64,000 nucleotides of DNA, taken from NCBI GenBank assembly GCA_905213155.1, contig CAJMHI010000003.1:1-64000 (forward strand). Direction: 5' to 3'. Position numbers and translations under genes: made by a program. Positions 53,278-62,745 of this stretch are shown piece after piece. This DNA is from an uncultured Acidaminococcus sp. GTDB taxonomy: Bacteria > Bacillota > Negativicutes > Acidaminococcales > Acidaminococcaceae. The notes beneath the pieces were generated by a model. It was not told the DNA's origin and did no database searches. It saw only the letters and a program-made list of their open reading frames with translations. How positions within the stretch are numbered: the first letter of the stretch is position 1; every line of letters starts with the position of its first letter.

Positions 53278-53986
53278 GGATAAGCCTGACCAGGATGGGG
53301 CCATGAGCTGGCAGGGCCATTTGGAGGAATTGCGTAGCCGCCTGATTAAATCACTCCTTGCGATTGCCGCAGGGATGGTTCTTAGCGCATTCTATATAGA
53401 GCCGCTCATGGGGCTATTGACCCGCTATGCGGAAAAGTTGTATTTTATGCGCCCTGCAGAAGCCTTTATGATCTATTTTAAAGTTATTCTGGTCAGCGGC
53501 ATTGTGGTGGCGTCTCCCATATGGTTCTATCAGTTTTGGGCCTTTCTTTTGCCGGCGTTTACAGAAAAAGAGAAAAAGATACTGGCTCTTTATGTCCCGT
53601 CTTCAGTGCTCCTGTTTGCAGCTGGGATTGCGTTTTCCTTTTTTGTGGTGCTGCCTCGGGGCTTGGAATTTTTTATGACCTTTACCACGCCAGGCGTGAC
53701 GCCGCTTTTATCCCTGGAGAGTTATTTGGACTTTGTGCTGTATCTGGTGCTGCCCTTTGGCTTTGTGTTTAATTTGCCTTTGGCGCTCATCCTTATGGTA
53801 GAAGCCGGGATTATCACCAGCACAAAGCTTAGAAAAGCCAGACGCTATGTAATTTTTATTTCTTTTGTCATTGCTGCTGTGGTGACACCTACCACGGATA
53901 TGCTGAGTCAATGCCTTCTGGCAGTGCCTATGATTTTGTTGTATGAAATCAGTCTGCTTGTCATCCGCGTGGTCTGCAGAAAATAA
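53270..53986 (+). CDS. tatC: Sec-independent protein translocase TatC
   Basis: 238 residues with six membrane helices; reads the twin-arginine signal. [20 protein letters not shown] at the N-terminus is the conserved HLxELRxR motif; [18 protein letters not shown] and [20 protein letters not shown] are also typical, as is [11 protein letters not shown] near the end. Overlaps tatA by 8 bp, so they are translationally coupled. Confidence 0.97.
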   Translation: MPEDKPDQDGAMSWQGHLEELRSRLIKSLLAIAAGMVLSAFYIEPLMGLLTRYAEKLYFMRPAEAFMIYFKVILVSGIVVASPIWFYQFWAFLLPAFTEKEKKILALYVPSSVLLFAAGIAFSFFVVLPRGLEFFMTFTTPGVTPLLSLESYLDFVLYLVLPFGFVFNLPLALILMVEAGIITSTKLRKARRYVIFISFVIAAVVTPTTDMLSQCLLAVPMILLYEISLLVIRVVCRK

Positions 53987-53992
53987 TTTTAC

Positions 53993-54021
53993 TTGCATAA
54001 AATCCGCAGGCATGATATCAT
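53993..54021 (+). promoter_or_regulatory. rpsT promoter
   Basis: TTGCAT (53993-53998), 17-bp spacer, TATCAT (54016-54021), 34 bp before the start codon. Confidence 0.7.
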
Positions 54022-54054
54022 ATTGCGGTAAAGCTAATTGGTGGAGGTGAAAAC

Positions 54055-54318
54055 ATGCCGAATATTAAGTCTTCCATTCGTAGTGTCAAGACTGATGCTG
54101 AACGGCGCGCTGCCAATGGCCCGGTGAAAGCTGAAATCCGCAGCACCGCACGCAAAGTTGAAGCTTTTGCCGCTGCAGGTTCTAAAGAAGAGGCGCAGGC
54201 CACTTTGAAGGTAGCGGCAAGCTTATTGGATAAAGCAGCCCGCAAGGGAACGGTGAACAAGAAAGCTGCTGCTCGCAAAAAGTCCCGTTTGGCAAAGAAA
54301 GTAAATGCAGCGCAATAA
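54055..54318 (+). CDS. rpsT: 30S ribosomal protein S20
   Basis: 87 residues, basic and Ala-rich helical protein binding 16S r[23 protein letters not shown] at the start and LLDKAARKGTVNKKAAARKKSRLAKKV at the end are diagnostic. GGAGGTG before the ATG. Single gene with promoter and terminator, next to lepA as in many Firmicutes. Confidence 0.98.
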   Translation: MPNIKSSIRSVKTDAERRAANGPVKAEIRSTARKVEAFAAAGSKEEAQATLKVAASLLDKAARKGTVNKKAAARKKSRLAKKVNAAQ

Positions 54319-54329
54319 ACTGCACTGAG

Positions 54330-54362
54330 AAGGCTGACAACGTTTCGTTGCCAGCTTTTTTT
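54330..54362 (+). terminator. Terminator after rpsT
   Basis: AAGGCTG-A-CAACG pairs with CGTTG-C-CAGCTT around TTT, ending in seven T. It overlaps the lepA promoter's -35. Confidence 0.85.
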
Positions 54363-54377
54363 GTACTATGGTAAAAT
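54348..54377 (+). promoter_or_regulatory. lepA promoter
   Basis: TTGCCA (54348-54353), 18-bp spacer, TGG-extended TAAAAT (54372-54377), embedded in the end of the rpsT terminator. Confidence 0.55.
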
Positions 54378-54424
54378 AAATCGTAGCATTTTATATAGAT
54401 CATACAACGTGAAGGGAGATACCA

Positions 54425-56233
54425 ATGGCGAAAAACGATCATATCCGGAATTTCTCCATTATTGCCCATATTGATCACGGTAAGTCTACACTGGCTGACC
54501 GCTTGATTGAGATGACAGGGACCCTTACCAAACGGGAGATGGAGGATCAGATTCTGGACTCCATGAGTTTGGAGCGGGAACGGGGCATTACCATAAAAGA
54601 CCAGGCAGTCCGACTGGATTACCAGGCAAAAGACGGAAAAACGTACATGCTGAACCTTATTGATACCCCGGGACATGTGGACTTTAATTACGAAGTTTCC
54701 CGGGCACTGGCGGCCTGTGAAGGGGCGCTTTTGGTGGTGGACGCCACCCAGGGCATAGAGGCACAGACGCTGGCTAACGTGTACCTGGCCATGGAAGACG
54801 ATCTGGAAATCATTCCGGTGATCAATAAAATTGACCTGCCCAGCGCCGATGTAGAGCGGGTAGAAAAAGAAATCGAGGATGTACTGGGCATTGACCGGAA
54901 GGATTGCATTCTGTGCAGTGCCAAAACCGGTCAAGGTGTGGATGACGTACTGGAAGCCATTGTAAAGCGGGTACCACCTCCTGGCGGAGAGCCGGACGCT
55001 CCGCTGCAGGCATTAATCTTTGACTCCAAATTTGATTCCTACAAAGGCGTTATGCTTTATGTGCGTATTGTGAATGGGCACCTGAAAAAAGGCATGACGA
55101 TCCGGCTCATGGCGACGGGGAAAGTCTACGAAGTCACAGAAGTGGGTGTTTTCAAACCGGCTATGGTGAATGTGGACGAACTGGGGGAAGGGCAGGTAGG
55201 ATTTTTTGCTGCCTCCATCAAAACCGTAAAAGATGCCCGGGTAGGGGATACGGTAACGGATAATGCACGGCCGACCAAGGAACCTTTGCCAGGCTACCGG
55301 AAAGCGACTCCGATGGTGTACTGTGGCCTGTATCCGGTGGAAACGTCTGATTATGATAATCTGCGGGATGCCCTGGAAAAACTCCAGTTAAACGATGCAG
55401 CCCTTTCCTTTGAACCGGAAACTTCTTCCGCCTTGGGCTTTGGTTTCCGCTGCGGCTTTTTGGGACTGCTCCACATGGATGTGGTGCGGGAGCGGCTGGA
55501 GCGGGAATATAAATTAACCCTCATCACCACGGCACCCAACGTTATTTACGAAGTGGTAAAGACCAACGGGGACATTGAAATGGTGGATAACCCCTCTAAA
55601 TTCCCCAATCCTACAGTGATTGAACATGTGGAAGAACCTTTTGTGAACGCCACCATACTTGTACCGAAAGAATTTGTAGGGCCGGTGATGGAATTATCCC
55701 AGGACAAACGGGGCGAATACCAGAACATGACCTACCTGGACGAAAACCGGGTGATGCTGCATTATGCCCTGCCTCTTTCGGAAATCATCTTCGATTATTT
55801 TGACCGGCTGAAAAGCGTGTCCCGTGGCTATGCATCGTTAGACTATGAACTTGCCAGCTACCGCACCAGTGATATGGTGAAAGTGGATATTCTTTTGAAT
55901 GGGGATCCGGTGGATGCCCTGTCCGTGATTGTGCATAGGGAACGGGCTCCCTATTGGGGACGGGAGATCGTGCAGAAGTTGCGGAAGCTAATCCCCCGAC
56001 AGCTTTTTGAAATTCCTATTCAGGCTGCTATCGGCAGTAAAATCATCGCACGGGAAAATGTCAGCGCACTGCGTAAAGATGTATTAGCCAAATGCTATGG
56101 CGGCGATATTACCCGGAAGCGGAAACTGCTGGAAAAACAAAAAGCAGGGAAAAAGCGGATGAAGCAGGTGGGGAATGTGGAACTGCCCCAGGAAGCCTTC
56201 ATGGCCATCCTGCAAGTGGATGATAAAAAATGA
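54425..56233 (+). CDS. lepA: Elongation factor 4 (LepA)
   Basis: Ribosome-associated GTPase, 602 residues. G motifs [42 protein letters not shown]-like domains II, III and V and the LepA-specific C-terminal domain ([39 protein letters not shown]). It is thought to help stalled ribosomes or initiation. Stop overlaps the GntR gene by 4 bp (ATGA), an unexpected partner. Confidence 0.98.
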   Translation: MAKNDHIRNFSIIAHIDHGKSTLADRLIEMTGTLTKREMEDQILDSMSLERERGITIKDQAVRLDYQAKDGKTYMLNLIDTPGHVDFNYEVSRALAACEGALLVVDATQGIEAQTLANVYLAMEDDLEIIPVINKIDLPSADVERVEKEIEDVLGIDRKDCILCSAKTGQGVDDVLEAIVKRVPPPGGEPDAPLQALIFDSKFDSYKGVMLYVRIVNGHLKKGMTIRLMATGKVYEVTEVGVFKPAMVNVDELGEGQVGFFAASIKTVKDARVGDTVTDNARPTKEPLPGYRKATPMVYCGLYPVETSDYDNLRDALEKLQLNDAALSFEPETSSALGFGFRCGFLGLLHMDVVRERLEREYKLTLITTAPNVIYEVVKTNGDIEMVDNPSKFPNPTVIEHVEEPFVNATILVPKEFVGPVMELSQDKRGEYQNMTYLDENRVMLHYALPLSEIIFDYFDRLKSVSRGYASLDYELASYRTSDMVKVDILLNGDPVDALSVIVHRERAPYWGREIVQKLRKLIPRQLFEIPIQAAIGSKIIARENVSALRKDVLAKCYGGDITRKRKLLEKQKAGKKRMKQVGNVELPQEAFMAILQVDDKK

Positions 56234-57225
56234 TTGCATTTCCTAAATCTACCCAGGATATTATTGTGGCTTCCTTGAAGCAGCGGATCGCCAAACAAAA
56301 TCTCCTGCCAGGCACGGAATTAAAACAAGTGGAACTGGCCAAATATTATGGGGTTTCCAGAATGCCTGTACGGGAAGCGCTGCAAACCCTTCTGAATGAG
56401 GGCCTTGTCACCCGTCTTAGCAACCGGCATATGGTGATCGCAGAAACGGCGCTGGAAAAAGTCGGTGGAAAGTGGGAGCCATCGGATACCGCCGCAAAAA
56501 TAGAAGAAGAGAGCCTGCGCCTTCATCCGGCGTATAAAAAAATAACTGCTGAAAATGGCGGCCAGCTACCTACGGGAAAGATTCATTTGTTGCCGGCACG
56601 GGAACAGGTGGCTTCGTACCTGCGGAAAGCTATCTTGCGGCGGGAAATCCCGGAAGACAGTGTCCTGACACTGGAAGAAACGGCCCAGCAGCTAGGCGTT
56701 TCTGCTACACCGGTACGGGAAGCCTTGCAGCTTTTGGCAACCCAGGGACTTGTCAAATTGCGTCCTAATAAAGGCGCCGTGGTGCTGGGCGTGGATGAAA
56801 AAGCCATCCGTGATCATTTTGCCGTGCGCACCCTTTTGGAAGGCGAGGCGGCGGCTCTGGCCGCACGGCCCGGGAGCAACCTAACTGAAGTGGAAAAGGT
56901 CTTTGCGGGGATGCAGCAATGTATGCAGGAACGCAATTATACCCACTACAAGGAGTACAATGAAAGCTTTCATATGGCGATATGGGAAGCAGCGGATAAC
57001 CCTAAGATGACGCAGATATTGGCCAGCTTGTGGAATGGGCTGTCGTTAGGTTTTCTGGTAACAGAAAAAGAGTATGCCCGCATTTCTTTCCTGGAACACA
57101 AACAATTTATGGAAGCGCTGCGGGAACATAATCCGGAAAAAGCCAGAAGACTGATGCAGGAACACATGCACCGGAGTATGGAAAATATTTTGAGCAATTA
57201 CCAGAAACAAGGTAAAAAAGAATAA
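56230..57225 (+). CDS. GntR-family regulator with two winged helices and an FCD domain
   Basis: 331 residues, far longer than the usual 220-250 of the FadR group. Two GntR winged helices can be read in tandem: residues about 9-72 ([20 protein letters not shown]) and about 124-188 ([20 protein letters not shown]), which align with each other; an FCD effector domain follows (about 192-325), with His residues in [14 protein letters not shown] and EHMHRSM. It overlaps lepA by 4 bp. A terminator separates it from the tartrate operon, its likely target. The duplicated DNA-binding domain is unusual. Confidence 0.9.
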   Translation: MIAFPKSTQDIIVASLKQRIAKQNLLPGTELKQVELAKYYGVSRMPVREALQTLLNEGLVTRLSNRHMVIAETALEKVGGKWEPSDTAAKIEEESLRLHPAYKKITAENGGQLPTGKIHLLPAREQVASYLRKAILRREIPEDSVLTLEETAQQLGVSATPVREALQLLATQGLVKLRPNKGAVVLGVDEKAIRDHFAVRTLLEGEAAALAARPGSNLTEVEKVFAGMQQCMQERNYTHYKEYNESFHMAIWEAADNPKMTQILASLWNGLSLGFLVTEKEYARISFLEHKQFMEALREHNPEKARRLMQEHMHRSMENILSNYQKQGKKE

Positions 57226-57238
57226 GCAGGATAAGATG

Positions 57239-57270
57239 GCGGCAAGATTTTCTTTGCCGCTGTTTTTTTT
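57239..57270 (+). terminator. Terminator after the GntR gene
   Basis: GCGGCAA (57239-57245) with TTGCCGC (57254-57260), then TGTTTTTTTT. Ends the lepA-gntR unit. Confidence 0.88.
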
Positions 57271-57280
57271 GAACATAAAA

Positions 57281-57302
57281 TGGCTATACGATATTGTAGC
57301 CA
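57281..57302. promoter_or_regulatory. Possible GntR operator at the tartrate operon
   Basis: TGGCTA-N10-TAGCCA inverted repeat 26 bp upstream of the -35. Contains CTATAC but lacks the LysR spacing, so I assign it to the adjacent GntR protein. Confidence 0.45.
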
Positions 57303-57327
57303 AAAATAAGATAACTTTCAAAAGCTA

Positions 57328-57356
57328 TTGACGCATGAAAAGAAAGAGAATATACT
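57328..57356 (+). promoter_or_regulatory. Promoter of the tartrate operon
   Basis: TTGACG (57328-57333), 17-bp spacer, TATACT (57351-57356). Confidence 0.7.
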
Positions 57357-57443
57357 CGTAGATAAGAAATGGATACATTATCACAAATCTAAATGGGCCC
57401 AGCGCGCAGAGCTCATGGGGGATGTAAGGGAGGAAAAAAGACA

Positions 57444-58715
57444 ATGTCACCTGCAGCAATTACGTTAGTGTTACTGCTCTTCGTCATCATTTTATTTGTT
57501 ACTGAAAAGCTTCCTTTAGCGGTCACGAGTGTAAGTGCGCTCCTGGTGCTGGTTCTGACTGGCGTTTTGAAACCAAAGGATGCCTTTGCTGGTTTTGTGG
57601 ACAGCAACCTGATTTTGTTTGTCGCCATGTTTGTAATTGGCGGTGCCTTTTTTGAAACCGGTATGGCCAATAAGGCCGGCGGTATCGTCACCCGGTTTGC
57701 CAAAAGCGAACGCCAGCTGATTGCAGCAATTATGATAGTTACAGGGCTCATGAGCGGATTTTTGTCCAATACTGGGACAGCAGCCATTTTGATCCCTGTC
57801 GTCATCGGTATCGCTTCTAAATCCGGTTATTCCAGAAGCCGTTTACTGTTGCCGCTAATTTTTGCAGCAGCGATGGGAGGCAACCTCTCTATTATCGGCG
57901 CGCCGGGAAACCTGTTGGGAAAAAGTGCGTTGCAGGCCATCGGCAAGGATGTGAGCTTCTTTGAATACGGCTATGTGGGGCTACCCATCCTTTTAATCGG
58001 TACGCTGTTTTTTGTGACCATCGGCTATCGTTTCCTGCCGGACCATGGTACAGGGGAAGGCGGCGAAGGGATTTACGATGAACAGCCGGACTTTTCTAAG
58101 GTCCCTAAATGGAAACAGCATATGTCTCTTATCATTATGGTGCTCACCATTCTGGCCATGATCTTTGAGAAACAAATCGGCATTAAGTTCTATATCTCCG
58201 GTTGCATCGGCGCTGTGATTCTGGTGGCGGCCGGTGTTATTACGGAAAAGCAGGCGTATGAATCTATTGATCTGCAGACGCTCTTTGTGTATGGCGGTAC
58301 GTTGGCACTGGCCAATGCACTACAGAAAACAGGTGCCGGCAAGCTTATTGCAGAAACTGTAATTGGCGCCTTGGGGCCCAATACTTCGCCCATCATGCTT
58401 CTGGCTGCGGTGCTATTGCTCAGCTGCGCTATGACCAACTTTATGAGTAACTTTGCTACAGCGGCTCTCTTGCTGCCGATCAGTATTAATATTTCCGAAG
58501 CGATGGGGGCAGATCCTAAAGCTGTAGTGGTGGCTACGGTTATCGGTGCCTCCCTGGCCTTTGCAACCCCTATCGGTATGCCTGCTAATATGATGGTATT
58601 TGCGCCCGGCGGGTATAATTTTAATGACTATGTGAAAGCAGGGCTGCCCATGGTGGTCATTGGGGCGATTGCTTCCCTGGTTCTGTTGCCGCTGATTTTC
58701 CCGTTTTATCCATAA
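57444..58715 (+). CDS. SLC13/DASS-type anion permease (probable tartrate transporter)
   Basis: About 423 residues, 11-12 membrane helices, SLC13/ArsB-NhaD superfamily. LFVAMFVIGGAFFETGMANKAGG near 70, the LSNTGTAAILIPVVIGIASKSG half near 110 and LSCAMTNFMSNFATAALLLPI near 345 are the two re-entrant, SNT-type motifs of dicarboxylate carriers. ATG 57444 follows GGGAGG. Directly upstream of ttdA, so tartrate uptake, possibly against succinate, is likely. It is not close enough by eye to name it TtdT. Confidence 0.88.
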   Translation: MSPAAITLVLLLFVIILFVTEKLPLAVTSVSALLVLVLTGVLKPKDAFAGFVDSNLILFVAMFVIGGAFFETGMANKAGGIVTRFAKSERQLIAAIMIVTGLMSGFLSNTGTAAILIPVVIGIASKSGYSRSRLLLPLIFAAAMGGNLSIIGAPGNLLGKSALQAIGKDVSFFEYGYVGLPILLIGTLFFVTIGYRFLPDHGTGEGGEGIYDEQPDFSKVPKWKQHMSLIIMVLTILAMIFEKQIGIKFYISGCIGAVILVAAGVITEKQAYESIDLQTLFVYGGTLALANALQKTGAGKLIAETVIGALGPNTSPIMLLAAVLLLSCAMTNFMSNFATAALLLPISINISEAMGADPKAVVVATVIGASLAFATPIGMPANMMVFAPGGYNFNDYVKAGLPMVVIGAIASLVLLPLIFPFYP

Positions 58716-58765
58716 CAGTTTTCCAGAGCGTGTTTTTGAAGGTACTGCAATAAGGAGGAGTCGAA

Positions 58766-59665
58766 ATGTCCAAAGAAGAACAGGTAAAACAAATGACCGA
58801 TATTATGGCCAAATTCGTGGGCTATACGGCCAAGGTACTGCCGGATGATGTGACGGCAAAACTCAAAGAGCTGGCAGAAAGCGAAACGGTGCCCATTGCC
58901 AAGCTGCTGTACGAAACCTATGCAAAAAACATGAAACTGGCCAAGGAACTGGATCGTCCATCCTGCCAGGATACCGGGGTGCTTCAATATTTTGTGAAGT
59001 GCGGCACCCGTTTTCCGCTGATTGGGGAATTGGAAGGGCTGCTTAAAGAAGCCACGGTGCAAACCACCTTTGCTACGCCGCTGCGCCATAACAGCGTGGA
59101 AACCTTTGATGAATATAATACCGGTAAAAACGTAGGGAAAGGCACACCCACCGTATTTTGGGAAATTGTTCCCGATGCGGATACCTGCGAGATTGATACC
59201 TATATGGCAGGGGGCGGCTGCACACTGCCAGGGCATGCTATGGTGCTTATGCCCGGCGAAGGCTATGAAGGCGTAACCAAATTCGTGCTCCAGAGAATGT
59301 GGACCTATGGGCCCAATGCCTGCCCTCCCTTCTTGGTGGGCGTGGGTGTAGCCACTTCTGTGGAAACTGCAGCCTTGCTTTCTAAGAAAGCCTTGATGCG
59401 TCCGCTGGGAACTCATAATCCCAATCCCCGGGCAGCTGCCATGGAAGATTTGCTGGTGGATGGAATTAACAAAATGGGCCTTGGGCCGCAAGGCATGACG
59501 GGCAGTGCATCTGTCCTGGGCGTGCATATCGAAAACACGGCACGGCATCCGTCCGCTATCGGTGTTGCTGTGAATATTGGCTGCTGGAACCATCGCCGGG
59601 GGCATATCATTTTTGACAAGGATTTACACTACACCATCACGTCTCATAAGGGGGTTGAATTATAA
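58766..59665 (+). CDS. ttdA: L(+)-tartrate dehydratase, alpha subunit
   Basis: 299 residues, iron-sulfur hydro-lyase alpha chain. Matches the E. coli TtdA pattern along its length: RPSCQDTGVLQYFVKCG near 70, PLRHNSVETFDEYNTGKN near 110, YMAGGGCTLPGHAMVLMPGEGYEG near 150, LVGVGVATSVETAALLSKKA near 190, GPQGMTGSASVLGVHIE near 240. The three cysteines in CQD, GGCT and SIGCW-like (NIGCWNHRRG) contexts would hold the cluster. With TtdB it dehydrates L-tartrate to oxaloacetate. Overlaps ttdB by one base. A two-subunit fumarase is the alternative. Confidence 0.92.
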   Translation: MSKEEQVKQMTDIMAKFVGYTAKVLPDDVTAKLKELAESETVPIAKLLYETYAKNMKLAKELDRPSCQDTGVLQYFVKCGTRFPLIGELEGLLKEATVQTTFATPLRHNSVETFDEYNTGKNVGKGTPTVFWEIVPDADTCEIDTYMAGGGCTLPGHAMVLMPGEGYEGVTKFVLQRMWTYGPNACPPFLVGVGVATSVETAALLSKKALMRPLGTHNPNPRAAAMEDLLVDGINKMGLGPQGMTGSASVLGVHIENTARHPSAIGVAVNIGCWNHRRGHIIFDKDLHYTITSHKGVEL

Positions 59666-60282
59666 TGGCAAAGATCGTTCTGCATACGCCTATTAAAGAC
59701 GAGGACATCGCGAACCTGAAAATTGGTGATATTGTTTACCTGACAGGTAAGATTACCACTTGCCGGGATGTAGCCCATCGGCGCCTGATTGAAGAACATC
59801 GGAAACTGCCGGTAAACCTGGAAGGTGGTGCGATTTTCCACGCCGGCCCTATTGTCCGTCCCATTAAGGACAAAGAGGGAGCCTATGAAATGGTTTCTAT
59901 TGGACCCACTACTTCTATGCGTATGGAAAAATTCGAAAAAGATTTTATCCCCCAAACGGGCGTAAAGCTGATTGTAGGTAAAGGCGGCATGGGGGAAGAT
60001 ACCATGGAAGCCTGCCAAAAATATAAGACCATTTTCTGTGTGTTCCCCGCTGGCTGCGCAGTAGTGTCTGCAGTTCATTTTAAAAGAATCATTGATGCCC
60101 AGTGGAAGGACCTGGGCATGCCGGAAACCCTCTGGACCAGTGAAGTAGAAGAATTAGGCCCCCTGATTGTGGCGGTTGATACCAAGGGCGGGAATCTGTT
60201 TGAGGAAAACAAAAAGCTGTACAAAGCCCGGGCAGAAGAAGCTTACAAGGAAATCATTCCCCACGTACGGTTTATTAAATAA
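59665..60282 (+). CDS. ttdB: L(+)-tartrate dehydratase, beta subunit
   Basis: 205 residues, beta chain of the Fe-S hydro-lyase. VYLTGKITTCRDVAHRRLIEE near 30, FHAGPIVRP near 65, SIGPTTSMRMEKFEKDFI near 90, VGKGGMGEDTMEACQKYK near 110 and VFPAGCAVVSAVHF near 130. Same length and order as E. coli TtdB. Last gene of the operon; a long bidirectional terminator follows. Tartrate would enter oxaloacetate metabolism. Confidence 0.92.
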   Translation: MAKIVLHTPIKDEDIANLKIGDIVYLTGKITTCRDVAHRRLIEEHRKLPVNLEGGAIFHAGPIVRPIKDKEGAYEMVSIGPTTSMRMEKFEKDFIPQTGVKLIVGKGGMGEDTMEACQKYKTIFCVFPAGCAVVSAVHFKRIIDAQWKDLGMPETLWTSEVEELGPLIVAVDTKGGNLFEENKKLYKARAEEAYKEIIPHVRFIK

Positions 60283-60302
60283 GCGTCTCGTAAAACGTGC
60301 AC

Positions 60303-60354
60303 AACCAAAATAAGAACGTCATCGGTGTATTCCGGTGGCGTTCTTATTTTGGTT
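60303..60354. terminator. Bidirectional terminator between ttdB and the AraC gene
   Basis: 16-bp perfect stem (60303-60318 with 60339-60354) extended inward by wobble pairs. The AraC stop codon lies in its last bases. Confidence 0.9.
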
Positions 60355-61246
60355 ATGCTTCGTTATGCTGCTTTTTGTACTGTAAGGGGGTGATGCCAAA
60401 TTGCTTTTTGAACGTATCGATATAGTAGCTGGTGGAATTAAATCCGCAGGTATAGGCAATATCGCTGACGGATTGCTCTGTGGATGTAAGAAGATTGGCG
60501 CTTTGCTCCAGGCGAAATTCCCGCAGATAGGAGAAGATGGATTCCCCTGTGAACCGTTTGAACATGCGGCAGCATTCACTGGGTGTATAGGCCGCATAGC
60601 TGGCAATCTGGTCCAACGTGATAGGGTCCCCGTAGTTGGCGCTGATGTAGCTGATGATTTTTTGGACTGCGGTATTGCCACGGGACTTTCGCATGAGTGG
60701 GGTACCCTGGGGGCGGTGCTCCAGGACTGCCAGGAAAATATCTAAAAGCAGGGCCAGGATTTCTAATTCCCATCCATAGGGGCGGGCTTCATAGCTTTCG
60801 TAGATGTGAAGAATTTTTTCCAGCACGGTTTTTTGCCAGGGCTCTGTCTGGTAGAGAGGCAGGTGACTGAGTCCCAAATCGGAAAGAGCTGGAAGGACAT
60901 ATTTCTGCTCCATGGCAGAACCGGGAAAGCCGGCTAAAAGCTGTGGCATGACGTCCAGGCAAATATAAGAACTATCCGGGTCATCCACGGGTCTTGCCAT
61001 ATGCAGATAACCGCTGTTAATGAAAATGCCATCCCCTTCCTGCAGCGTGTAGTTTTCTTCACCTACGTAGAACCGGATGGTTCCGTGGGAAATACGGCAA
61101 AATTGCAGTTCTTCATTCCAGTGGAGAGGTGTATAGCCAAGTACGTTTTTCCGCATGACAGAGTGATATACTCCCAGTGGAAATGCCCGTTCCGAAGGGG
61201 TGGTTTCCCGCTGCCCTTTGTCAACGGAAATACTATAGATCTGCAT
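60353..61246 (-). CDS. AraC-family transcriptional regulator
   Basis: 297 residues. N-terminal cupin-like sensor (LQEGDGIFINSGYLHMARPVDDP near 65-90), C-terminal AraC double helix-turn-helix: ITLDQIASYAAYTPSECCRMFKRFTGESIFSYLREFRLEQSANLL and VSDIAYTCGFNSTSYYIDTFKKQFGITPLQYKKQ (about 195-295). ATG 61246 follows AAGGAGGACG. Divergent from the M20 hydrolase and DUF819 genes, which it probably activates; the + strand promoter there has TATAAT (61318-61323) but a poor -35. Confidence 0.93.
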   Translation of the reverse strand: MQIYSISVDKGQRETTPSERAFPLGVYHSVMRKNVLGYTPLHWNEELQFCRISHGTIRFYVGEENYTLQEGDGIFINSGYLHMARPVDDPDSSYICLDVMPQLLAGFPGSAMEQKYVLPALSDLGLSHLPLYQTEPWQKTVLEKILHIYESYEARPYGWELEILALLLDIFLAVLEHRPQGTPLMRKSRGNTAVQKIISYISANYGDPITLDQIASYAAYTPSECCRMFKRFTGESIFSYLREFRLEQSANLLTSTEQSVSDIAYTCGFNSTSYYIDTFKKQFGITPLQYKKQHNEA

Positions 61247-61386
61247 AGGCGTCCTCCTTCCGCAAATTAATTATATTTCTTCTAATTATTTATATATTAT
61301 TTTGGCAGAAAAATCAATATAATAGCATCATAGAAAGAAAAGCGGATACCGTATGTGAGCTGGTCAAAAAATGGAGGAGGGGTACC

Positions 61387-62607
61387 ATGGATATCAATGG
61401 GAAACGGCTGATGGAGCGCATCAATGCGCTGGGAAAAATCGGTATCGGAAAGAACGGACAGCGGACTCGTTTGGCTGCGTCTGCAACCAATAAGGCTGGT
61501 CGGGACCAAGTGGTGGCCTGGATGCAGGAAGCAGGTCTTACGGTTGTAGTGGACCATATTGGCAATATCTTTGGAATCTGGGAGACCGAAGAAAACAAGA
61601 AAGAAAAGCCCATTATGATCGGTTCCCATATTGATACGGTGATTAATGCGGGACAATATGATGGGTGCCTGGGCGTTTTGTCCAGCATTGAACTTGTCCA
61701 GACGCTCAAGGAAAACCATGTCAAGCTGCGGCGGCCTATTGTGGCCAGTGCCTGGACCAATGAAGAGGGCGTGCGGTATTCTCCGGACATGATGGGCTCA
61801 TTGGTCTATGCGGGAGGGCTCTCCTGCAAAGAGGCCCTGCAAAGCGTAGGCACGGACGGCACAATCCTGGGAAAAGAACTGAAAAAAATCGGCTATGCCG
61901 GTACGGTGGATCCAGGATTTATCCAACCGAAAGCCTTTGTGGAGCTGCACATTGAGCAAGGTCCCATTATGGATGCAGAAGGGATTAAAATCGGTGCAGT
62001 GGAAAATCTACAGGGGATTCATTGGCACAAAGTCCATATTGAAGGCGCCCAGAATCACGCCGGTACGACACCCATCAGGATGCGCAAAGATGCGGGGCTA
62101 GCAGCGGCAAAGATTAATCTAAAAGCCCGGGAACTGGTGGAAAAATCCGGCGGTGTGGCTACGGTAGGCACAATGCAATTTAGTCCTAATGCCGTGAACG
62201 TCATTCCTGACAAAGTGGATTTCACCGTGGATATCCGGAATCCTAATAAAGAAAAGCTGGATCAGGATGAAGCCGCACTGTTTGCCTATTACAAGGAGCT
62301 GGAACAATCGGATCATGTACGGATCACCTACCAGCAGATGACGCATTTTGACCCGGTACCCTTTGATAAAGGTATCTGCCAAAAGATCGAGGCAGCGGCC
62401 CATGCCCGGGGGCTCAATACTTGCCGAATGGTATCCGGAGCAGGACAGGATGCCCAGATGCTAGCACGGATCTGCCCGACAGCCATGATTTTTGTGCCCA
62501 GTGTGAATGGAATCAGCCACAATCCCAAGGAGTATACGGCAGACGAGGATTGCATCAATGGCGCCAATGTATTCCTTGACGTAGTAGTGGAAATGGCCAA
62601 CGAATAA
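61387..62607 (+). CDS. M20-family hydantoinase/carbamoylase-type amidohydrolase
   Basis: 406 residues, Zn-dependent amidase of the AmaB/HyuC/AllC group: N-carbamoyl-L-amino acid hydrolase, beta-ureidopropionase or allantoate amidohydrolase. Metal-binding IGSHIDTVINAGQYDGCLGV near 77-96, NEEGVRY near 124, FVELHIEQGP near 187, and the dimer-interface NHAGTTPIRMRKDAG near 222. Family usually cleaves N-carbamoyl or similar groups from amino acids. GGAGGAGG before the ATG. Followed by a terminator and then the DUF819 gene. Confidence 0.9.
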   Translation: MDINGKRLMERINALGKIGIGKNGQRTRLAASATNKAGRDQVVAWMQEAGLTVVVDHIGNIFGIWETEENKKEKPIMIGSHIDTVINAGQYDGCLGVLSSIELVQTLKENHVKLRRPIVASAWTNEEGVRYSPDMMGSLVYAGGLSCKEALQSVGTDGTILGKELKKIGYAGTVDPGFIQPKAFVELHIEQGPIMDAEGIKIGAVENLQGIHWHKVHIEGAQNHAGTTPIRMRKDAGLAAAKINLKARELVEKSGGVATVGTMQFSPNAVNVIPDKVDFTVDIRNPNKEKLDQDEAALFAYYKELEQSDHVRITYQQMTHFDPVPFDKGICQKIEAAAHARGLNTCRMVSGAGQDAQMLARICPTAMIFVPSVNGISHNPKEYTADEDCINGANVFLDVVVEMANE

Positions 62608-62631
62608 CGCCAGCTACAGCAAAATTTAATT

Positions 62632-62669
62632 AGACAGTTCTTTGCAATTTGCATAGGGCTGTCTTTTTT
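62632..62669 (+). terminator. Terminator after the carbamoylase-like gene
   Basis: AGACAG (62632-62637) with CTGTCT (62659-62664), an inner GCA/TGC pair, then TTTTT. Confidence 0.7.
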
Positions 62670-62671
62670 AG

Positions 62672-62700
62672 TTGACAAAAATCTGTTTTAAGCACATACT
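62672..62700 (+). promoter_or_regulatory. DUF819 gene promoter
   Basis: TTGACA (62672-62677), 17-bp spacer, CATACT (62695-62700). Confidence 0.55.
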
Positions 62701-62745
62701 TTATGGTAATAATTGTGAAGCAAAGTAGGAAGGTGGGGGAGAACG

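Noticed and set aside
57284..57302. CTATAC upstream of the tartrate operon as another LysR-type site
   Set aside because: The second half-site at N7 is absent and the distance to the -35 differs; the TGGCTA/TAGCCA symmetry fits a GntR operator better.
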